A stretch of DNA of 61,530 nucleotides from contig NZ_SMLZ01000114.1 of assembly GCF_009711415.1 (NCBI RefSeq), positions 1 through 61,530 on the forward strand, read 5' to 3'. The notes below the pieces were generated by a model. The model was given only the letters and a program-made list of their open reading frames with translations. It had not been told where the DNA came from and searched no databases. Below, in pieces: positions 8,972-19,206 of this stretch (positions are counted from its first letter, which is position 1; each line of letters starts with the position of its first letter). The position numbers and the translations under genes are program-made. Source of the DNA: Roseibium denhamense (GTDB lineage: Bacteria; Pseudomonadota; Alphaproteobacteria; Rhizobiales; Stappiaceae).

Positions 8972-9655
8972 ATGACGGATACCCGGAGTTTCTCCGTGGC
9001 TCACTACGCCATCGCGGTCCTCGCGATGGCGCTTGTCGTTGTAGCCTCCAATTTCCTGGTTCAGTTTCCGGTCGAGCATGTCGTCGGCGGCATCAATCTG
9101 GCCGATACACTGACGTGGGGAGCGTTCACGTATCCGGTTGCCTTCCTCGTCACCGATCTGACCAACCGGCGTTTCGGCGCCAGTGCCGCCCGCCGGGTGG
9201 TGATCACGGGCTTCGGCCTGGCAATTGTCGTGCCCATGCTGTTCTGGACAGCCGATGAGGCCTTTACGACACCGCGCATCCTGATTGCGTCGGGAACGGC
9301 CTTCCTGGTTGCTCAGCTTCTCGATGTCACCATTTTCGATCGGCTGCGCAAACTCGCCTGGTGGAAAGCGCCGATGACATCGTCGCTCATCGGATCGGTT
9401 ATCGACACGGTCCTGTTCTTTGGCATCGCCTTTGCCGCAAGCTTCGCCTTCATCGACGGCATCTTCGGCATGGAAGACGGCTCGCTGGCTTTTCCGGTTC
9501 CGTTCCTCGGCATCAGCGACGGCACGCAGTCCCTGTTATGGGTCTCGCTTGCCGCGGGCGACTTCCTTGTGAAGATGCTGGTCGCCGTGGCCCTGCTGGC
9601 GCCCTACCGGATTGTCCTAGGATATTTTCAGCCCACGCCAAAGGAAACTGCGTAG
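8972..9655 (+). CDS. yhhQ: queuosine precursor transporter (YhhQ/QPTR family)
   Basis: 227 residues, strongly hydrophobic, with about six membrane segments. Family blocks: NLADTLTWGAFTYPVAFLVTDLTNRRFG near residues 42-70 and the VIDTVLFFGIAFA stretch. Family knowledge: YhhQ (vitamin-uptake-like VUT family) imports preQ0 or preQ1 for queuosine in tRNA. It follows rpmB by 17 bp and may be read from the rpmB promoter. The same window encodes queCDEF at 51.6-53.9 kb, so both salvage and synthesis seem present. Confidence 0.88.
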   Translation: MTDTRSFSVAHYAIAVLAMALVVVASNFLVQFPVEHVVGGINLADTLTWGAFTYPVAFLVTDLTNRRFGASAARRVVITGFGLAIVVPMLFWTADEAFTTPRILIASGTAFLVAQLLDVTIFDRLRKLAWWKAPMTSSLIGSVIDTVLFFGIAFAASFAFIDGIFGMEDGSLAFPVPFLGISDGTQSLLWVSLAAGDFLVKMLVAVALLAPYRIVLGYFQPTPKETA

Positions 9656-9667
9656 TCTTTTCCAGGC

Positions 9668-10723
9668 TTATCCATCCAAGCGGAACCGCAAAAAAACCGT
9701 TCGCTGAAGAAGCGAGCGGTTGTTGTCAGAGACCAACGTCAAGATGGTCTCGCCCGCCGCAGTCTGATGGACGGACATGGCTTCCATATTGTCAATTTGC
9801 GTGTTGAAATCGGCTTCGAGGATCAGCTGACCATCCAGCACCGCACCGGGCGTGAGCGCTTCTCCGTCAAACCGGCGCAGGCGCATGCCGATCAGATTGC
9901 GCAAATTGAACCGCCGCTCCATGAGCAGAAAATCGCCGTCCGGCAAAAACACGGCGTCCGTTGCGTCAAAACCGTCGCGGCGCTTGATGGAAAAGCGTTT
10001 CGTGCCGGTTGGGTCAAAGATGAACCCTTGCAAGTCATGGGCATCACTGGGCGAGGATTCTGCGACCGCGACCAGAGCTCCTTGAAGAGGGCCATCGGCC
10101 GGGGCCGCCGCCAAGGCCTCCAGGCCGGAGTTGCGCGGCAGGGAGCGGACGTCCTCCGGCAGCGCCAATTGCCCGACCATACGCTCTGAACCGAGCTGAA
10201 GCGGCCAAGGATAATGGTAGACCGCATTGCGGGTTTCGGCCGTTACATAAAGCTCCGGCTCGCTGAGCGCCAAAGCTTCCGTGTCATGTCCCCATCTGGC
10301 CCTGAGCGTCTTTCCGTCCGAACCGAGCAAGGGCGCAAAACGGACGTTTGATATGTCATCCGGACGTCCGTCTGGCCCTTGAGTGACGTCACCAGTGACC
10401 CAATGGCCATTGTCGGTCACGGCCAGAAACCGTTGCCCTTCATCCAGACTGACCAAGCCCGACAGGCCGCCAATTTTCCGGTCAGATCCGAGGATTTCCA
10501 ATCCACCAAGAAAGGTGAGCGGACCAAAACGCGTCTCGGCGCTGCCAATATGGAAGGTCGGGATGGGCTTTGCCCGCACTTTGACGGGTTCGGCTTGGGT
10601 CAAAAGGTCTTGCGCGGCAGATGCCCCTGGAAGGCACGTCCAAACGAGCGCGAGGATGACCGCCGCAAGGACGTTATGAGTTAGGGGGTTGATGCTTGAG
10701 ATCACCGGCACCCACCGCTCCAT
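9668..10723 (-). CDS. phytase-like esterase domain protein, secreted
   Basis: About 351 residues with a signal peptide (hydrophobic run ending GASAAQ). The mature protein carries the 'esterase-like activity of phytase' beta-propeller signature: GGLEILGSDRKIGGLSGL, DEGQRFLAVTDNGHWVTG and the acidic NIEAM/NMEAMSVH block near the C-terminus. Substrate unknown; the family is periplasmic. The start is uncertain because GTG 10726 and ATG 10723 are adjacent. It lies 12-15 bp after cobT, on the same strand, and is probably in that operon, although this need not mean a role in cobalamin synthesis. Confidence 0.8.
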   Translation of the reverse strand: MERWVPVISSINPLTHNVLAAVILALVWTCLPGASAAQDLLTQAEPVKVRAKPIPTFHIGSAETRFGPLTFLGGLEILGSDRKIGGLSGLVSLDEGQRFLAVTDNGHWVTGDVTQGPDGRPDDISNVRFAPLLGSDGKTLRARWGHDTEALALSEPELYVTAETRNAVYHYPWPLQLGSERMVGQLALPEDVRSLPRNSGLEALAAAPADGPLQGALVAVAESSPSDAHDLQGFIFDPTGTKRFSIKRRDGFDATDAVFLPDGDFLLMERRFNLRNLIGMRLRRFDGEALTPGAVLDGQLILEADFNTQIDNMEAMSVHQTAAGETILTLVSDNNRSLLQRTVFLRFRLDG

Positions 10724-10738
10724 CACCTTGCCGCAGCC

Positions 10739-12658
10739 TCAGCGCCGGCCAGCGCGCCGGCGGCCACGGCCACCGCCACGTCCGTTGAAATCCTGAGGCA
10801 CCTCGTCGTCAAACAGATCGGCCAGCTGGTCCGTCATGGCACCCGCCAGTTCTTCGGCATCAACGATCGTCACGGCCCGACGGTAGTAGCGGGTCACATC
10901 GTGGCCGATCCCAATGGCGATCAGCTCCACTGGAGACCGGGTCTCGATGTCCTCAATCACATAGCGGAGATGCCGCTCCAGATAATTGCCGGGATTGACG
11001 GACAAGGTCGTGTCATCGACAGGTGCCCCATCGGAAATCATCATCAAAATGCGGCGCTGCTCCGGACGGGCCATGAGCCGGTCATGCGCCCAAATCAGCG
11101 CTTCCCCGTCAATATTCTCTTTCAAAAGCCCTTCCCGCATCATCAGACCGAGATTGCGGCGGGCCCGGCGCCAGGGCGCGTCCGCGGACTTGTAAATGAT
11201 GTGGCGGAGGTCATTGAGCCGTCCAGGGGACGGCGGTTTGCCCGCGCCAATCCAGGACTCGCGGCTCTGACCGCCTTTCCAGGCCTTGGTGGTAAAGCCG
11301 AGGATCTCGACCTTGACACCACACCGCTCAAGCGTCCGGGCCAGAATATCCGCACATGTCGCAGCCACAGTAATTGGCCGGCCGCGCATCGAACCGGAAT
11401 TGTCCAGAAGCAATGTCACGACCGTATCGCGGAAATTGGTGTCACGCTCCTGTTTGAAAGCAAGCGGCGACATCGGGTCCGTGACGGCCCGGGTCAAACG
11501 CGCCGTGTCCAGAAGGCCTTCTTCCAGATCAAAGTCCCAGGCCCGGTTCTGCTGCGCCATCAACTTGCGCTGCAAGCGGTTGGCGAGGCGGGCCACGGCG
11601 CCTTGAAGATGGGTCAGCTGCTTGTCCAGGAACCCGCGCAAGCGGTCCAGTTCCGCCGCATCACACAGGTCTTCGGCAGTTGTGGTTTCGTCAAACTGGT
11701 GCGTGTATACCCGGTAATCCGTTTCAGGACGGTTGGACAACGACGTGTCCTTGCGGTCGCTTTCGCCTGGCTCATCGGAATCATCGGCCATGTCCTGATC
11801 GGCCATGTCCTCCATGTCCATTTCGGACGCTTCCGTCTCGCCTGCGTCCTGCTCTTCGCCGGACATGTCCATTTCCTGAGGAGGCGCTTCCTCCTGGCCG
11901 CTGTCTTCCTCGTTTTCGTCGCCGGTCTCAGCCTCGTCGTTGTTGCCCTGATCCTCGTTTTGATCAGGATCCATGTCCTCGTCCTGATCACCGATTTCAT
12001 CAGCCATATCGAGGGATTTCAGGACATCGCGCAGCCTGGTTGCAAAAGATCCTTGGTCTTCGACTTCGGCTTCCAGCAGATCCAGCTCGGAGGACGCTTT
12101 CCCCTCAATCCAGTCGCGCCACATGTCGACGAGTTTTTCCGCACTTTGCGGCGGTTTTGCCCCTGTCAGTCTCTCGCGCACGATCAAAGAGAGCGCGTCC
12201 TGCAGGGGCGCTTCTTCGCGGCTGTTGATGTCAGGGGCGCCATTCTTGCGGAAACGGTCTTCGAGCATGGTTGCCAGATTGTCGGCAACACCCTGCATCC
12301 GCCGGGCGCCCACCGCTTCGCAGCGTGCCTGTTCCACAGCCTCGAAGATGGCGCGCGCGTCTGTTCCCTGAGGCATGTTCTTGGCATGCAGCGCCTTGTC
12401 ATGACAGGCGATGCGCAAAGCCATGGAGTCGGACATTCCGCGGGTTACCGCAACTTCGCGCGCACTGACTTTGCGCGAAGGCTCCGGAAGCCGCGCCGAC
12501 ATGCCGCTCAGGCCAGGCCGGTCACCAGAGAAGATGACCTCAAGCTCGGCCTCTCCGGAAATGGCACGCATGGTGCCTGCAACCGACTGCTTGAGCGGCT
12601 CGGTGGACGGCGCGGGCTTGTTGCCCGGGACGGAATTACTGCCTGGCCTCGGCGCCAT
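10739..12658 (-). CDS. cobT: cobaltochelatase subunit CobT
   Basis: 639 residues, the usual CobT length. A conserved N-terminal domain is followed by a long Asp/Glu-rich linker (roughly residues 215-300) and a C-terminal VWA domain whose MIDAS motif is [11 protein letters not shown]. CobT forms an AAA+/VWA chelatase complex with CobS and CobN that puts cobalt into hydrogenobyrinic acid a,c-diamide in the aerobic B12 pathway. cobS is directly upstream, 7 bp away. cobN is not in the window. The acidic linker produces long open frames on the opposite strand that are not genes. Confidence 0.97.
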   Translation of the reverse strand: MAPRPGSNSVPGNKPAPSTEPLKQSVAGTMRAISGEAELEVIFSGDRPGLSGMSARLPEPSRKVSAREVAVTRGMSDSMALRIACHDKALHAKNMPQGTDARAIFEAVEQARCEAVGARRMQGVADNLATMLEDRFRKNGAPDINSREEAPLQDALSLIVRERLTGAKPPQSAEKLVDMWRDWIEGKASSELDLLEAEVEDQGSFATRLRDVLKSLDMADEIGDQDEDMDPDQNEDQGNNDEAETGDENEEDSGQEEAPPQEMDMSGEEQDAGETEASEMDMEDMADQDMADDSDEPGESDRKDTSLSNRPETDYRVYTHQFDETTTAEDLCDAAELDRLRGFLDKQLTHLQGAVARLANRLQRKLMAQQNRAWDFDLEEGLLDTARLTRAVTDPMSPLAFKQERDTNFRDTVVTLLLDNSGSMRGRPITVAATCADILARTLERCGVKVEILGFTTKAWKGGQSRESWIGAGKPPSPGRLNDLRHIIYKSADAPWRRARRNLGLMMREGLLKENIDGEALIWAHDRLMARPEQRRILMMISDGAPVDDTTLSVNPGNYLERHLRYVIEDIETRSPVELIAIGIGHDVTRYYRRAVTIVDAEELAGAMTDQLADLFDDEVPQDFNGRGGGRGRRRAGRR

Positions 12659-12665
12659 GGTACCC

Positions 12666-13652
12666 TCAGCTCATGACAACGTTGACGGCGGATTCCGGCA
12701 GCTCGTCGCCAAAGCAACGCTGGTAGAATTCAGCCACGAGCGATTGCTCCATGTCATCGCATTTGTTGAGGAAAGTCAGCCGGAATGCAAAACCGACATC
12801 CCCGAAGATTTCCGCATTTTCGGCCCAGGTAATGACCGTTCTCGGGCTCATGACGGTGGACAGGTCGCCATTTATGAAGGCGTTCCGCGTCATGTCGGCC
12901 AAACGCACCATTTTGGACACGGTGTTCCGGCCCTCGTCATTCTGGAAATGCTTCGCCTTGGACAGAACAATGTCCACTTCATTGTCATGCGGCAGATAGT
13001 TCAAAGTTGTCACGATGGACCAGCGGTCCATCTGGGCCTGGTTGATCTGCTGGGTCCCGTGATAAAGCCCGGACGTATCTCCAAGACCGACGGTGTTTGC
13101 CGTTGCAAACAAGCGGAAAGCCGCATGCGGGCGGATTACCCGGCTTTGATCGAGAAGGGTCAGGCGGCCGGATGATTCCAGGATCCGCTGAATAACGAAC
13201 ATGACGTCCGGACGGCCTGCGTCGTACTCGTCAAAGACAAGCGCGACGTTATGCTGATAGGCCCAAGGCAAAATGCCGTCCTTGAACTCGGTGACCTGCT
13301 GGCCTTCCTTGATGACGATGGCGTCCTTGCCAACAAGGTCAATCCTGGAGATATGACTGTCGAGGTTCACACGGATACAGGGCCAGTTAAGGCGCGAGGC
13401 AACCTGCTCGATATGGGTGGACTTGCCGGTTCCGTGGTACCCGGTCACCATCACACGGCGGTTATGCGCAAACCCTGCAAGGATCGCCAATGTGGTTGCC
13501 CGGTCAAACAGATAATCGGGATCGGGCTCCGGCACATGCTCTGACGGCGAGGAGAAGGCAGGAACCTTGAGATCCGACTTGAAGCCAAAAACCTCTTCAA
13601 CAGAAATCTCGGTATCCGGCATGGCCATCGCCGCAGTCGTCGTTTCAGTCAT
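12666..13652 (-). CDS. cobS: cobaltochelatase AAA+ subunit CobS
   Basis: 328 residues. Walker [10 protein letters not shown] and Walker [16 protein letters not shown] are present; the [13 protein letters not shown] start is typical of CobS. It is the AAA+ ATPase partner of CobT and CobN in cobalt insertion. cobT follows after 7 bp. The J-domain gene upstream ends 66 bp before it on the same strand, the arrangement found in Hyphomicrobiales. Confidence 0.97.
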   Translation of the reverse strand: MTETTTAAMAMPDTEISVEEVFGFKSDLKVPAFSSPSEHVPEPDPDYLFDRATTLAILAGFAHNRRVMVTGYHGTGKSTHIEQVASRLNWPCIRVNLDSHISRIDLVGKDAIVIKEGQQVTEFKDGILPWAYQHNVALVFDEYDAGRPDVMFVIQRILESSGRLTLLDQSRVIRPHAAFRLFATANTVGLGDTSGLYHGTQQINQAQMDRWSIVTTLNYLPHDNEVDIVLSKAKHFQNDEGRNTVSKMVRLADMTRNAFINGDLSTVMSPRTVITWAENAEIFGDVGFAFRLTFLNKCDDMEQSLVAEFYQRCFGDELPESAVNVVMS

Positions 13653-13718
13653 CAGTCCTCCACAGTCCCGTAAACCGGGATGGGTGTTTTGGGATAAAGC
13701 TTGCAGGACCCTGCAGGC

Positions 13719-14309
13719 TTAGAGGAAACCGGCTTTTTTCAGAACGTTATAGGCCTGAATAATTTCCCGCAGGCGGTCTTCGGAAGACCTGTCACCGCCA
13801 TTGGCGTCCGGATGGTTCAATTTTACAAGCTCTTTATAGCGCGCCTTAATTTCTTCGCCACGGGCTGTGTACGGCAGATTGAGCACATCAAGCGACCGTT
13901 TTTCAAGCGTTAGCAATTTTCTTTGCCGCGGCCTGCGGACGCGCTCGGCCTTGGCTTGAGCATTTTCCCGCATGTTAGCCCTTGGATCATATCCATCCGG
14001 GCCGTCGGCAGCCTGCCGGTTGACACCCATTTTCCAGGTTGGGCGGTGCCCGGTCAGGCTGTCCTTTTGGTAGGTGCGGACATCATCGTCGCCCATGCCA
14101 TTAAAATAGTTATAGGACTTGTTGTACTCGCGGACATGATCGACACAGAAACGGAAATACTGGCCTTCGCGGTCACGGCCCTTGGGCGCCTTATGCAGAC
14201 CTGGCCGGTTGCACCCCGGATGCTCGCAGACCGGGTGGCGGTCTTCTTCCATCCGCTCCTTGTCCGGTTTGACGCGGATGCTATCAAAGAGTTTCGAATC
14301 CAGTTTCAT
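13719..14309 (-). CDS. J-domain (DnaJ-like) protein with C-terminal J domain
   Basis: 196 residues. The J domain is at the C-terminal end (about residues 135-196), with the HPD tripeptide in KLNHPDANGGDRS. The N-terminal part contains a CEHPGCNRPGLHKAPKGRD block with a Cys/His cluster that may bind a metal, followed by FCVDHVREYNKSYNYF. This is the conserved J-domain protein found next to cobS and BolA in Hyphomicrobiales; it presumably stimulates an Hsp70 (DnaK or HscA). Its client is unknown. Divergent from the BolA gene. Confidence 0.88.
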   Translation of the reverse strand: MKLDSKLFDSIRVKPDKERMEEDRHPVCEHPGCNRPGLHKAPKGRDREGQYFRFCVDHVREYNKSYNYFNGMGDDDVRTYQKDSLTGHRPTWKMGVNRQAADGPDGYDPRANMRENAQAKAERVRRPRQRKLLTLEKRSLDVLNLPYTARGEEIKARYKELVKLNHPDANGGDRSSEDRLREIIQAYNVLKKAGFL

Positions 14310-14502
14310 GCGGCCAGATATTCGGAGTTGACGGGACTGCGGACCGGGAAACTCCCGCGGCCACAGAAGATTGCATGTATCCGGCGAAGGCGGCTAATGT
14401 CGAACCGCCTCCTGCCGAACGGCGAACAGCCCGAGACATTATCAGTCAGGCTGCGAGCGTTAAAGACTTGACCTTTGGAATCATTTGACCAGCGGACCAA
14501 TT

Positions 14503-14772
14503 ATGAGCGTAAAAGAGACCATGACCGGCAAGCTGACCAGTGCGTTTGCCCCCAGCTTCCTGAATGTAATTGACGAATCGCACCAGCATCATGGGCATGG
14601 CGGCTGGCGCGAAGGCGGGGAAACCCATTTCCGGGTACAAATTGCCGCATCCGCTCTCGACGGCATGACACGGGTGAATCAGCACCGGGCCATCAACGAC
14701 GTTCTGGCGGACGAGTTGGCCGACCGGGTCCACGCGCTTGCTATTGAAGTCAGACGAAGCGATGCCGGCTGA
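14503..14772 (+). CDS. BolA family protein
   Basis: About 89 residues from ATG 14503; an in-frame ATG 18 bp upstream is possible. Family features: the SFLNVIDESHQHHGHGG loop with the conserved Cys/His region (His-rich here), THFRVQIAASAL, and the VNQHRAINDVLADEL helix with the invariant His. BolA proteins work with monothiol glutaredoxins in iron-sulfur cluster handling and iron regulation. It is divergent from the J-domain gene and convergent with the CNNM gene. Confidence 0.9.
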   Translation: MSVKETMTGKLTSAFAPSFLNVIDESHQHHGHGGWREGGETHFRVQIAASALDGMTRVNQHRAINDVLADELADRVHALAIEVRRSDAG

Positions 14773-14813
14773 TTTTCGGGACAGTCCCGGACAGATAACA
14801 GATGTCCGGGTTT

Positions 14814-16136
14814 TCAACCGGCTGCCTGCGCCGGAACGGCCGGTGTTGCAGATGGGGCTACCCGCCCGGTTCCAAGAGGCATAATCCTCAACCGTGTGAT
14901 CCGGTTCTTCTCCCGGCGCAACACGGTGAAGCGGAAGCCGTGGAAAGTGAAGATCTGGCGCTCTTCAGGAATCATGCGCGCTTCGTGGATCACGAGACCC
15001 GCGATTGTGGTTGCCTCGTCATCCGGCAGGCTCCAGTCCGCGGCACGGTTGAGATCGCGGATTGGAACGGAACCATCAACAATGACGGAACCATCCGTCT
15101 GCGGGCGCAAGCCTTCCAGCTCCACATCATGCTCATCCGCGATTTCGCCGACGATTTCCTCCAGAATATCTTCCAGCGTGACCAGCCCCATCACTTCACC
15201 GTATTCGTCCACAACCAGGGCAAAATGGGCCTTGTGACGCAGGAATGCGTTCAACTGGTCCTGCAAGGTGGTGGTGTCGGGCACAAACCGCGCTGGAGCC
15301 GCAATCTCCAGAATGTCGATCTTGGTCGCATCCCCGCCCGCAGCGTGCATGGCCCTGAGAAGATCCTTGGCATGCAGGACACCAATAAAGTTATCCGTTT
15401 CCCCGCGCCAAAGCGGCAAGCGGGTATAGGGGGCGGCCAGCGCAGCCTCCACGATATAGGCGGGATTCTCGTCGGCATTGAGCGCCAGCATATTGGTCCG
15501 GTGCACCATGACATCGGAGACTTCAAGCTCGGCAAGGTCCAGAAGGCCGCCGAACCGGTCCCGGTCATGCTTTTCAAGGCCACCTTCCATATGCTGCAGG
15601 TCGACGGCACCGCGCAGTTCGTCATGCGCGGAGAGCAGCCCAGCCTCATCGCCGATCTTCACCCCGAGCATTTTCAAAAGCAGGCGGACAATGACTTCGA
15701 CGCCGGCGACAATCGGCCCGAAAACCGCAACAACAAAGCGCACGATCGGGGACACGGTCAAAGCGAAGCGTTCCGGGTTGGAAATCGCCCAGGTTTTCGG
15801 AAGCACTTCAGCAAAAACAAGAACAAGCGCGGTCATCACCAGGGTCGCAATCGCAACACCGGCTTCCCCGAACAGGTTCAGGAAAACGGTTGTCGCCAGG
15901 GCAGACGCCAGGATGTTGACGAGGTTGTTGCCAAGCAAAAGGGCTCCGATCAACCGCTCCCTAGAGGCGATTAGCCGCGCGGCAATTTTCGCTTTCCAGT
16001 CCCCGGTTTTCTCCAGCTGGTGAACACGGGCCCGCGACGCAGCCGTCAAAGCGGTTTCAGACCCGGAAAAGAAACCGGACAAAAACAGCAGCAGGAAAAC
16101 CGCAGCAATCGATAACCAAAGGGCCGTATCGGTCAT
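14814..16136 (-). CDS. CNNM/CorC-type transporter (hemolysin-like, DUF21-CBS-CorC)
   Basis: 440 residues. N-terminal DUF21 with about four membrane segments (LLLFLSGFFSGSETALTAASRA, LLLGNNLVNILASALAT), a CBS pair in the middle (DVMVHRTNMLAL ... VVDEYGEVMGLVTLEDILEEIVGEI), and a C-terminal CorC_HlyC domain. Family role: Mg2+ or Co2+ efflux or regulation. ATGA overlap with the aroB stop (16133-16136) shows translational coupling in an aroK-aroB-CNNM operon, a common order in alphaproteobacteria. Confidence 0.93.
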   Translation of the reverse strand: MTDTALWLSIAAVFLLLFLSGFFSGSETALTAASRARVHQLEKTGDWKAKIAARLIASRERLIGALLLGNNLVNILASALATTVFLNLFGEAGVAIATLVMTALVLVFAEVLPKTWAISNPERFALTVSPIVRFVVAVFGPIVAGVEVIVRLLLKMLGVKIGDEAGLLSAHDELRGAVDLQHMEGGLEKHDRDRFGGLLDLAELEVSDVMVHRTNMLALNADENPAYIVEAALAAPYTRLPLWRGETDNFIGVLHAKDLLRAMHAAGGDATKIDILEIAAPARFVPDTTTLQDQLNAFLRHKAHFALVVDEYGEVMGLVTLEDILEEIVGEIADEHDVELEGLRPQTDGSVIVDGSVPIRDLNRAADWSLPDDEATTIAGLVIHEARMIPEERQIFTFHGFRFTVLRREKNRITRLRIMPLGTGRVAPSATPAVPAQAAG

Positions 16137-17284
16137 GGGACCAGTTTCTCCTTCAGGAAGTCCGTAACGAGCGCGGGCTCGACACCCTTTTCGACGAATG
16201 CTTCCCCAATGCCACGCGTTAGGATGAAAGTCAGCGCGCCACGGGTCACCTTCTTATCCTGGGCAATGATGTCGAGGAACGTTTCCGCAGGCGGCAGTTG
16301 CCCGGGAATATCCTGTATCTTGACCGGAAGGCCGGCGTCACTCAGATGCTTGTGAACCCGCTCAACCGTCTCCGGGCCAATCAGCCCAAGCCGCTCGGAA
16401 AATTCATGGGCCAGCATCATGCCGATGGAAACGCCCTCACCATGGACAAGCCGGGATGTTTCGTAGCTGACAGCTGCTTCCAGCGCATGACCGAAAGTAT
16501 GCCCAAGGTTGAGGAGAGCCCGGCGCCCCGATTCCAGTTCGTCGGCGGCAACCACATCCGCCTTTGCCTGGCAGGATCTTGCCACGGCCTCTTCCCGCTC
16601 CGGCCCGCCAGAGAAGATCGCTTGCCAGTTGTCCTCAAGCCACGCAAAAAACGCGGCATCGCCCAAAAGGCCATATTTGACCACTTCCGCATACCCGGCC
16701 CGGAAATCGCGCATCGGCAACGTGTCGAGGATGCCTGTATCGGCAAGCACCAGTGCGGGCTGATGGAAGGCGCCGATCAGGTTCTTGCCATGGCGTGAGT
16801 TGATCCCGGTTTTCCCGCCGACCGAGCTGTCCACCTGAGCCAGCAGTGTTGTCGGCAGCTGAACAAATACCATTCCGCGCCGTACGGACGCGGCCACATA
16901 ACCCGTCAAGTCGCCGACAACGCCGCCGCCAAGGGCAACCACGGCATCGCCGCGCTCCAAGCGGGCTGCCAGGACCTCATCACATACCCGTTCGAATTCG
17001 GCATAACACTTTGTGCTCTCGCCGGGCGGCACCGTGATCACGGTATGATCAAGGCTTGCCGCATCCAGGCTCGTTCGCAGGGCATCCAGATGAAACCGCG
17101 CAACGGTTTCGTCCGTGACAACCGCAAGACGCGCTCCGGGGAGAACATTGGCGATTTCGGCACCAGCCTCGGCGAGCAGAGATCTGCCGATTTTTATCGG
17201 ATAGCTGCGGCTGCCGAGATCCACCTGGACCGTTGTTCGGTTTGCAGCCTGCTCTGCAACCAGTGTGTCTGCCATGGTCGTCAC
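16133..17284 (-). CDS. aroB: 3-dehydroquinate synthase
   Basis: 383 residues. The NAD-binding GGGVVGDLTGYVAA, the KTGINSRHGKNLIG block and metal-binding histidines (LNLGHTFGHALE and VHGEGVSIGM) are intact. Converts DAHP to 3-dehydroquinate in the shikimate pathway. The frame starts at a GTG overlapping the aroK stop; the ATG at 17275 is an alternative. It sits between aroK (4-bp overlap) and the CNNM gene (4-bp overlap). Confidence 0.97.
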   Translation of the reverse strand: MTTMADTLVAEQAANRTTVQVDLGSRSYPIKIGRSLLAEAGAEIANVLPGARLAVVTDETVARFHLDALRTSLDAASLDHTVITVPPGESTKCYAEFERVCDEVLAARLERGDAVVALGGGVVGDLTGYVAASVRRGMVFVQLPTTLLAQVDSSVGGKTGINSRHGKNLIGAFHQPALVLADTGILDTLPMRDFRAGYAEVVKYGLLGDAAFFAWLEDNWQAIFSGGPEREEAVARSCQAKADVVAADELESGRRALLNLGHTFGHALEAAVSYETSRLVHGEGVSIGMMLAHEFSERLGLIGPETVERVHKHLSDAGLPVKIQDIPGQLPPAETFLDIIAQDKKVTRGALTFILTRGIGEAFVEKGVEPALVTDFLKEKLVP

Positions 17285-17928
17285 TTCAATGTCATCTGGG
17301 GAGTGTTGGTGTCGGCGGGCGAGAGCAAATGATCAGTCAACGCCATGAGGATCTGGTCAACCACCTTTTCGTGCGGCACATCTTTCGACATGACCGTCAG
17401 CGCAGCCTGTGCATAAACCGGCTCACGCTCTGCCATCAGTTTGCGCATTGTGCCCTCTGGATCAGGGTTTTGCAGAAGTGGGCGGGTCGACCGGCGCCTC
17501 ACCCGTGCCATCACCGTGTCGAAATCCACTTTCAGCCAGATGGACAGGCCATGGGCATTGATTTCATTGCGCGTTGCCGGACTTATGAAAGCTCCCCCCC
17601 CTGTTGCCAAAACCTGCGGTCCTTCACCCAGTAACCGGGCAATGACACGTTCTTCTCCGCTTCTGAAATAGGGTTCGCCATGCGTGGCAAAGATTTCGGA
17701 AACAGACATGTTTGCCGCGCGCTCGATTTCGGTATCGGCATCCACAAATTCAAGGCCCAACCGGTGGGCAAGACGTTTGCCGACCGTTGACTTGCCGCAG
17801 CCCATAATCCCGACAAGCACGATGGACCGGCCGCCCAAAACCTCCAGAAGGTGAGGAATATCGAACGGGGGCAGGTGATGACCCTCAAGGTCTTGCGCCG
17901 CACTTTGCGTTTTGTCGTTCTCTGTCAT
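17281..17928 (-). CDS. aroK: shikimate kinase
   Basis: 215 residues, longer than the ~175 of typical AroK owing to an N-terminal extension of about 30 residues. The P-loop GIMGCGKSTVG, the shikimate-binding DADTEIE and the FATHGEPYFRSGEERV and LATGGGAF blocks are present. Phosphorylates shikimate. First gene of the aroK-aroB-CNNM run and divergent from the small membrane gene and xerD. Confidence 0.96.
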   Translation of the reverse strand: MTENDKTQSAAQDLEGHHLPPFDIPHLLEVLGGRSIVLVGIMGCGKSTVGKRLAHRLGLEFVDADTEIERAANMSVSEIFATHGEPYFRSGEERVIARLLGEGPQVLATGGGAFISPATRNEINAHGLSIWLKVDFDTVMARVRRRSTRPLLQNPDPEGTMRKLMAEREPVYAQAALTVMSKDVPHEKVVDQILMALTDHLLSPADTNTPQMTLK

Positions 17929-18058
17929 GGCCGCGTTTTAACATATTCGTCAAAAAAGACACGGGGCCAACTGCTGTTGTCATTCGCTTCTATCAACTTG
18001 CGCACCGGCCCCGATATTTGAAAAGATTGACCATCCGATTCGCCGCTGGAGACTTTCC

Positions 18059-18202
18059 GTGCCCACCCTCACCCGCCTCCTTCTCGTACTCATGCTACTG
18101 GGCGGTCTCGGCTATGGCGCAATCTACGCCCTTGCGACATTCGTCGAGCCGGGCGAGCGGGAAATCACGGTGCGGGTGAAAAAGGATGGGTTTGGACGGT
18201 AA
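18059..18202 (+). CDS. 47-residue single-pass membrane protein coupled to xerD
   Basis: A GTG start at 18059 with GGAGA 7-8 nt upstream opens a 47-codon frame ending in TAA whose last A is the first base of the xerD ATG (TAATG), so translation is coupled. The product has one hydrophobic segment (about residues 6-28, [20 protein letters not shown]) and a charged tail [19 protein letters not shown]. From memory, similar small proteins with an E-R-E-x-T-V-R-V tail stand before xerD in other Hyphomicrobiales. Function unknown. Confidence 0.7.
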   Translation: MPTLTRLLLVLMLLGGLGYGAIYALATFVEPGEREITVRVKKDGFGR

Positions 18203-19125
18203 TGGCGTCTGGCTTTGATCTGGAAAACTTCCTGGAGATGTGCGCGGCCGAACGCGGGGCGGCTGAAAACACACTCGCCGGGTACCGGCGCGATCTTGAA
18301 GACTTTTCCGCGTTTCTTGGAAAAACACCCTTGGTGCAGGCAGGTTCCGCGGATGTGTCCCGGTATTTGAGCGATCTGAACCGCCGTGGATTTGCAGAAA
18401 CATCCCAGGCCCGCCGCCTCTCGGCGCTGAAGCAATTCTACAAGTTCCTCTACGCCGAAGGCACTCGCGAAGATGATCCGACGCGGACCTTTTCGGCTCC
18501 CAAGAAGGCGGCGCCATTGCCGAAGATCCTGTCGATAGAAGAAGTCGACCGGCTTATCGAACAGGCACGGCTTGAAACCTTGAAGCCGCAACCGAGCAGG
18601 GCAAAGCGGCTCCGCGCCCAGCGCATCTACACCCTGATCGAAGTTCTTTATGCGACCGGGCTCAGGGTGTCCGAATTGGTGGCGCTCCCGGTCACGGCTG
18701 CAATGCGGGATGCCCGGCTCATCGAGATCAAAGGCAAGGGCGGGAAAGAACGTCTGGTCCCCCTGTCCCATGCTGCCCAAGGTGCAATGAAGGAATATGT
18801 CGGGCTGCGTTCAGCAGAAGACGCTTATGAAAACAGTCCCTGGCTGTTTCCCTCCCATGGAGACAGCGGTCATTTGACCCGGCAGCATTTTGCCCGAGAA
18901 CTCAAGGAGCTTGCCGCAAGTGCGGGGCTGGACTCGTCCAAAGTCTCCCCGCACGTTCTCCGGCATGCCTTTGCATCACACCTGCTGCAGAACGGAGCGG
19001 ACCTGAGGGTTGTTCAGCAGCTGCTGGGCCATGCGGATATTTCAACGACACAGATCTACACCCATGTTCTGGATGAGCGCCTCCGGGAGCTTGTGGAAAG
19101 CGCCCATCCGCTTGCCATGAAGTAG
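18202..19125 (+). CDS. xerD: site-specific tyrosine recombinase XerD
   Basis: 307 residues. N-terminal SAM-like DNA-binding domain (residues ~5-95), then the catalytic domain with the full tyrosine-recombinase set: Arg in [10 protein letters not shown], Lys in [12 protein letters not shown], HxxR in [12 protein letters not shown], His in [16 protein letters not shown], with the nucleophilic Tyr in the last motif. It resolves chromosome dimers at dif with XerC. No dif-like site was recognised in the window. Its start codon overlaps the stop of the small membrane gene. Confidence 0.96.
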   Translation: MASGFDLENFLEMCAAERGAAENTLAGYRRDLEDFSAFLGKTPLVQAGSADVSRYLSDLNRRGFAETSQARRLSALKQFYKFLYAEGTREDDPTRTFSAPKKAAPLPKILSIEEVDRLIEQARLETLKPQPSRAKRLRAQRIYTLIEVLYATGLRVSELVALPVTAAMRDARLIEIKGKGGKERLVPLSHAAQGAMKEYVGLRSAEDAYENSPWLFPSHGDSGHLTRQHFARELKELAASAGLDSSKVSPHVLRHAFASHLLQNGADLRVVQQLLGHADISTTQIYTHVLDERLRELVESAHPLAMK

Positions 19126-19206
19126 GCCGGCATTAGGCCTATTGCGCTGCAGCATCGCCAGACATACACTCCGCTGCCCAAATTTTCAGCACCGGACACC
19201 CAAAAA

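Noticed and set aside
10901..12676. 591-codon open frame on the plus strand opposite cobT
   Set aside because: It mirrors the acidic-linker and VWA coding sequence of cobT; composition is His/Val/Leu-rich with no family sense, while the minus strand encodes a full CobT.
10600..14500. Cobalamin riboswitch near cobS/cobT
   Set aside because: No B12-box or matching leader was found upstream of cobS or the J-domain gene; these genes are often not riboswitch-controlled in this order.
14802..15974. 390-codon plus-strand frame over the CNNM gene
   Set aside because: Antisense of a full DUF21-CBS-CorC protein; no ribosome-binding site or family match.
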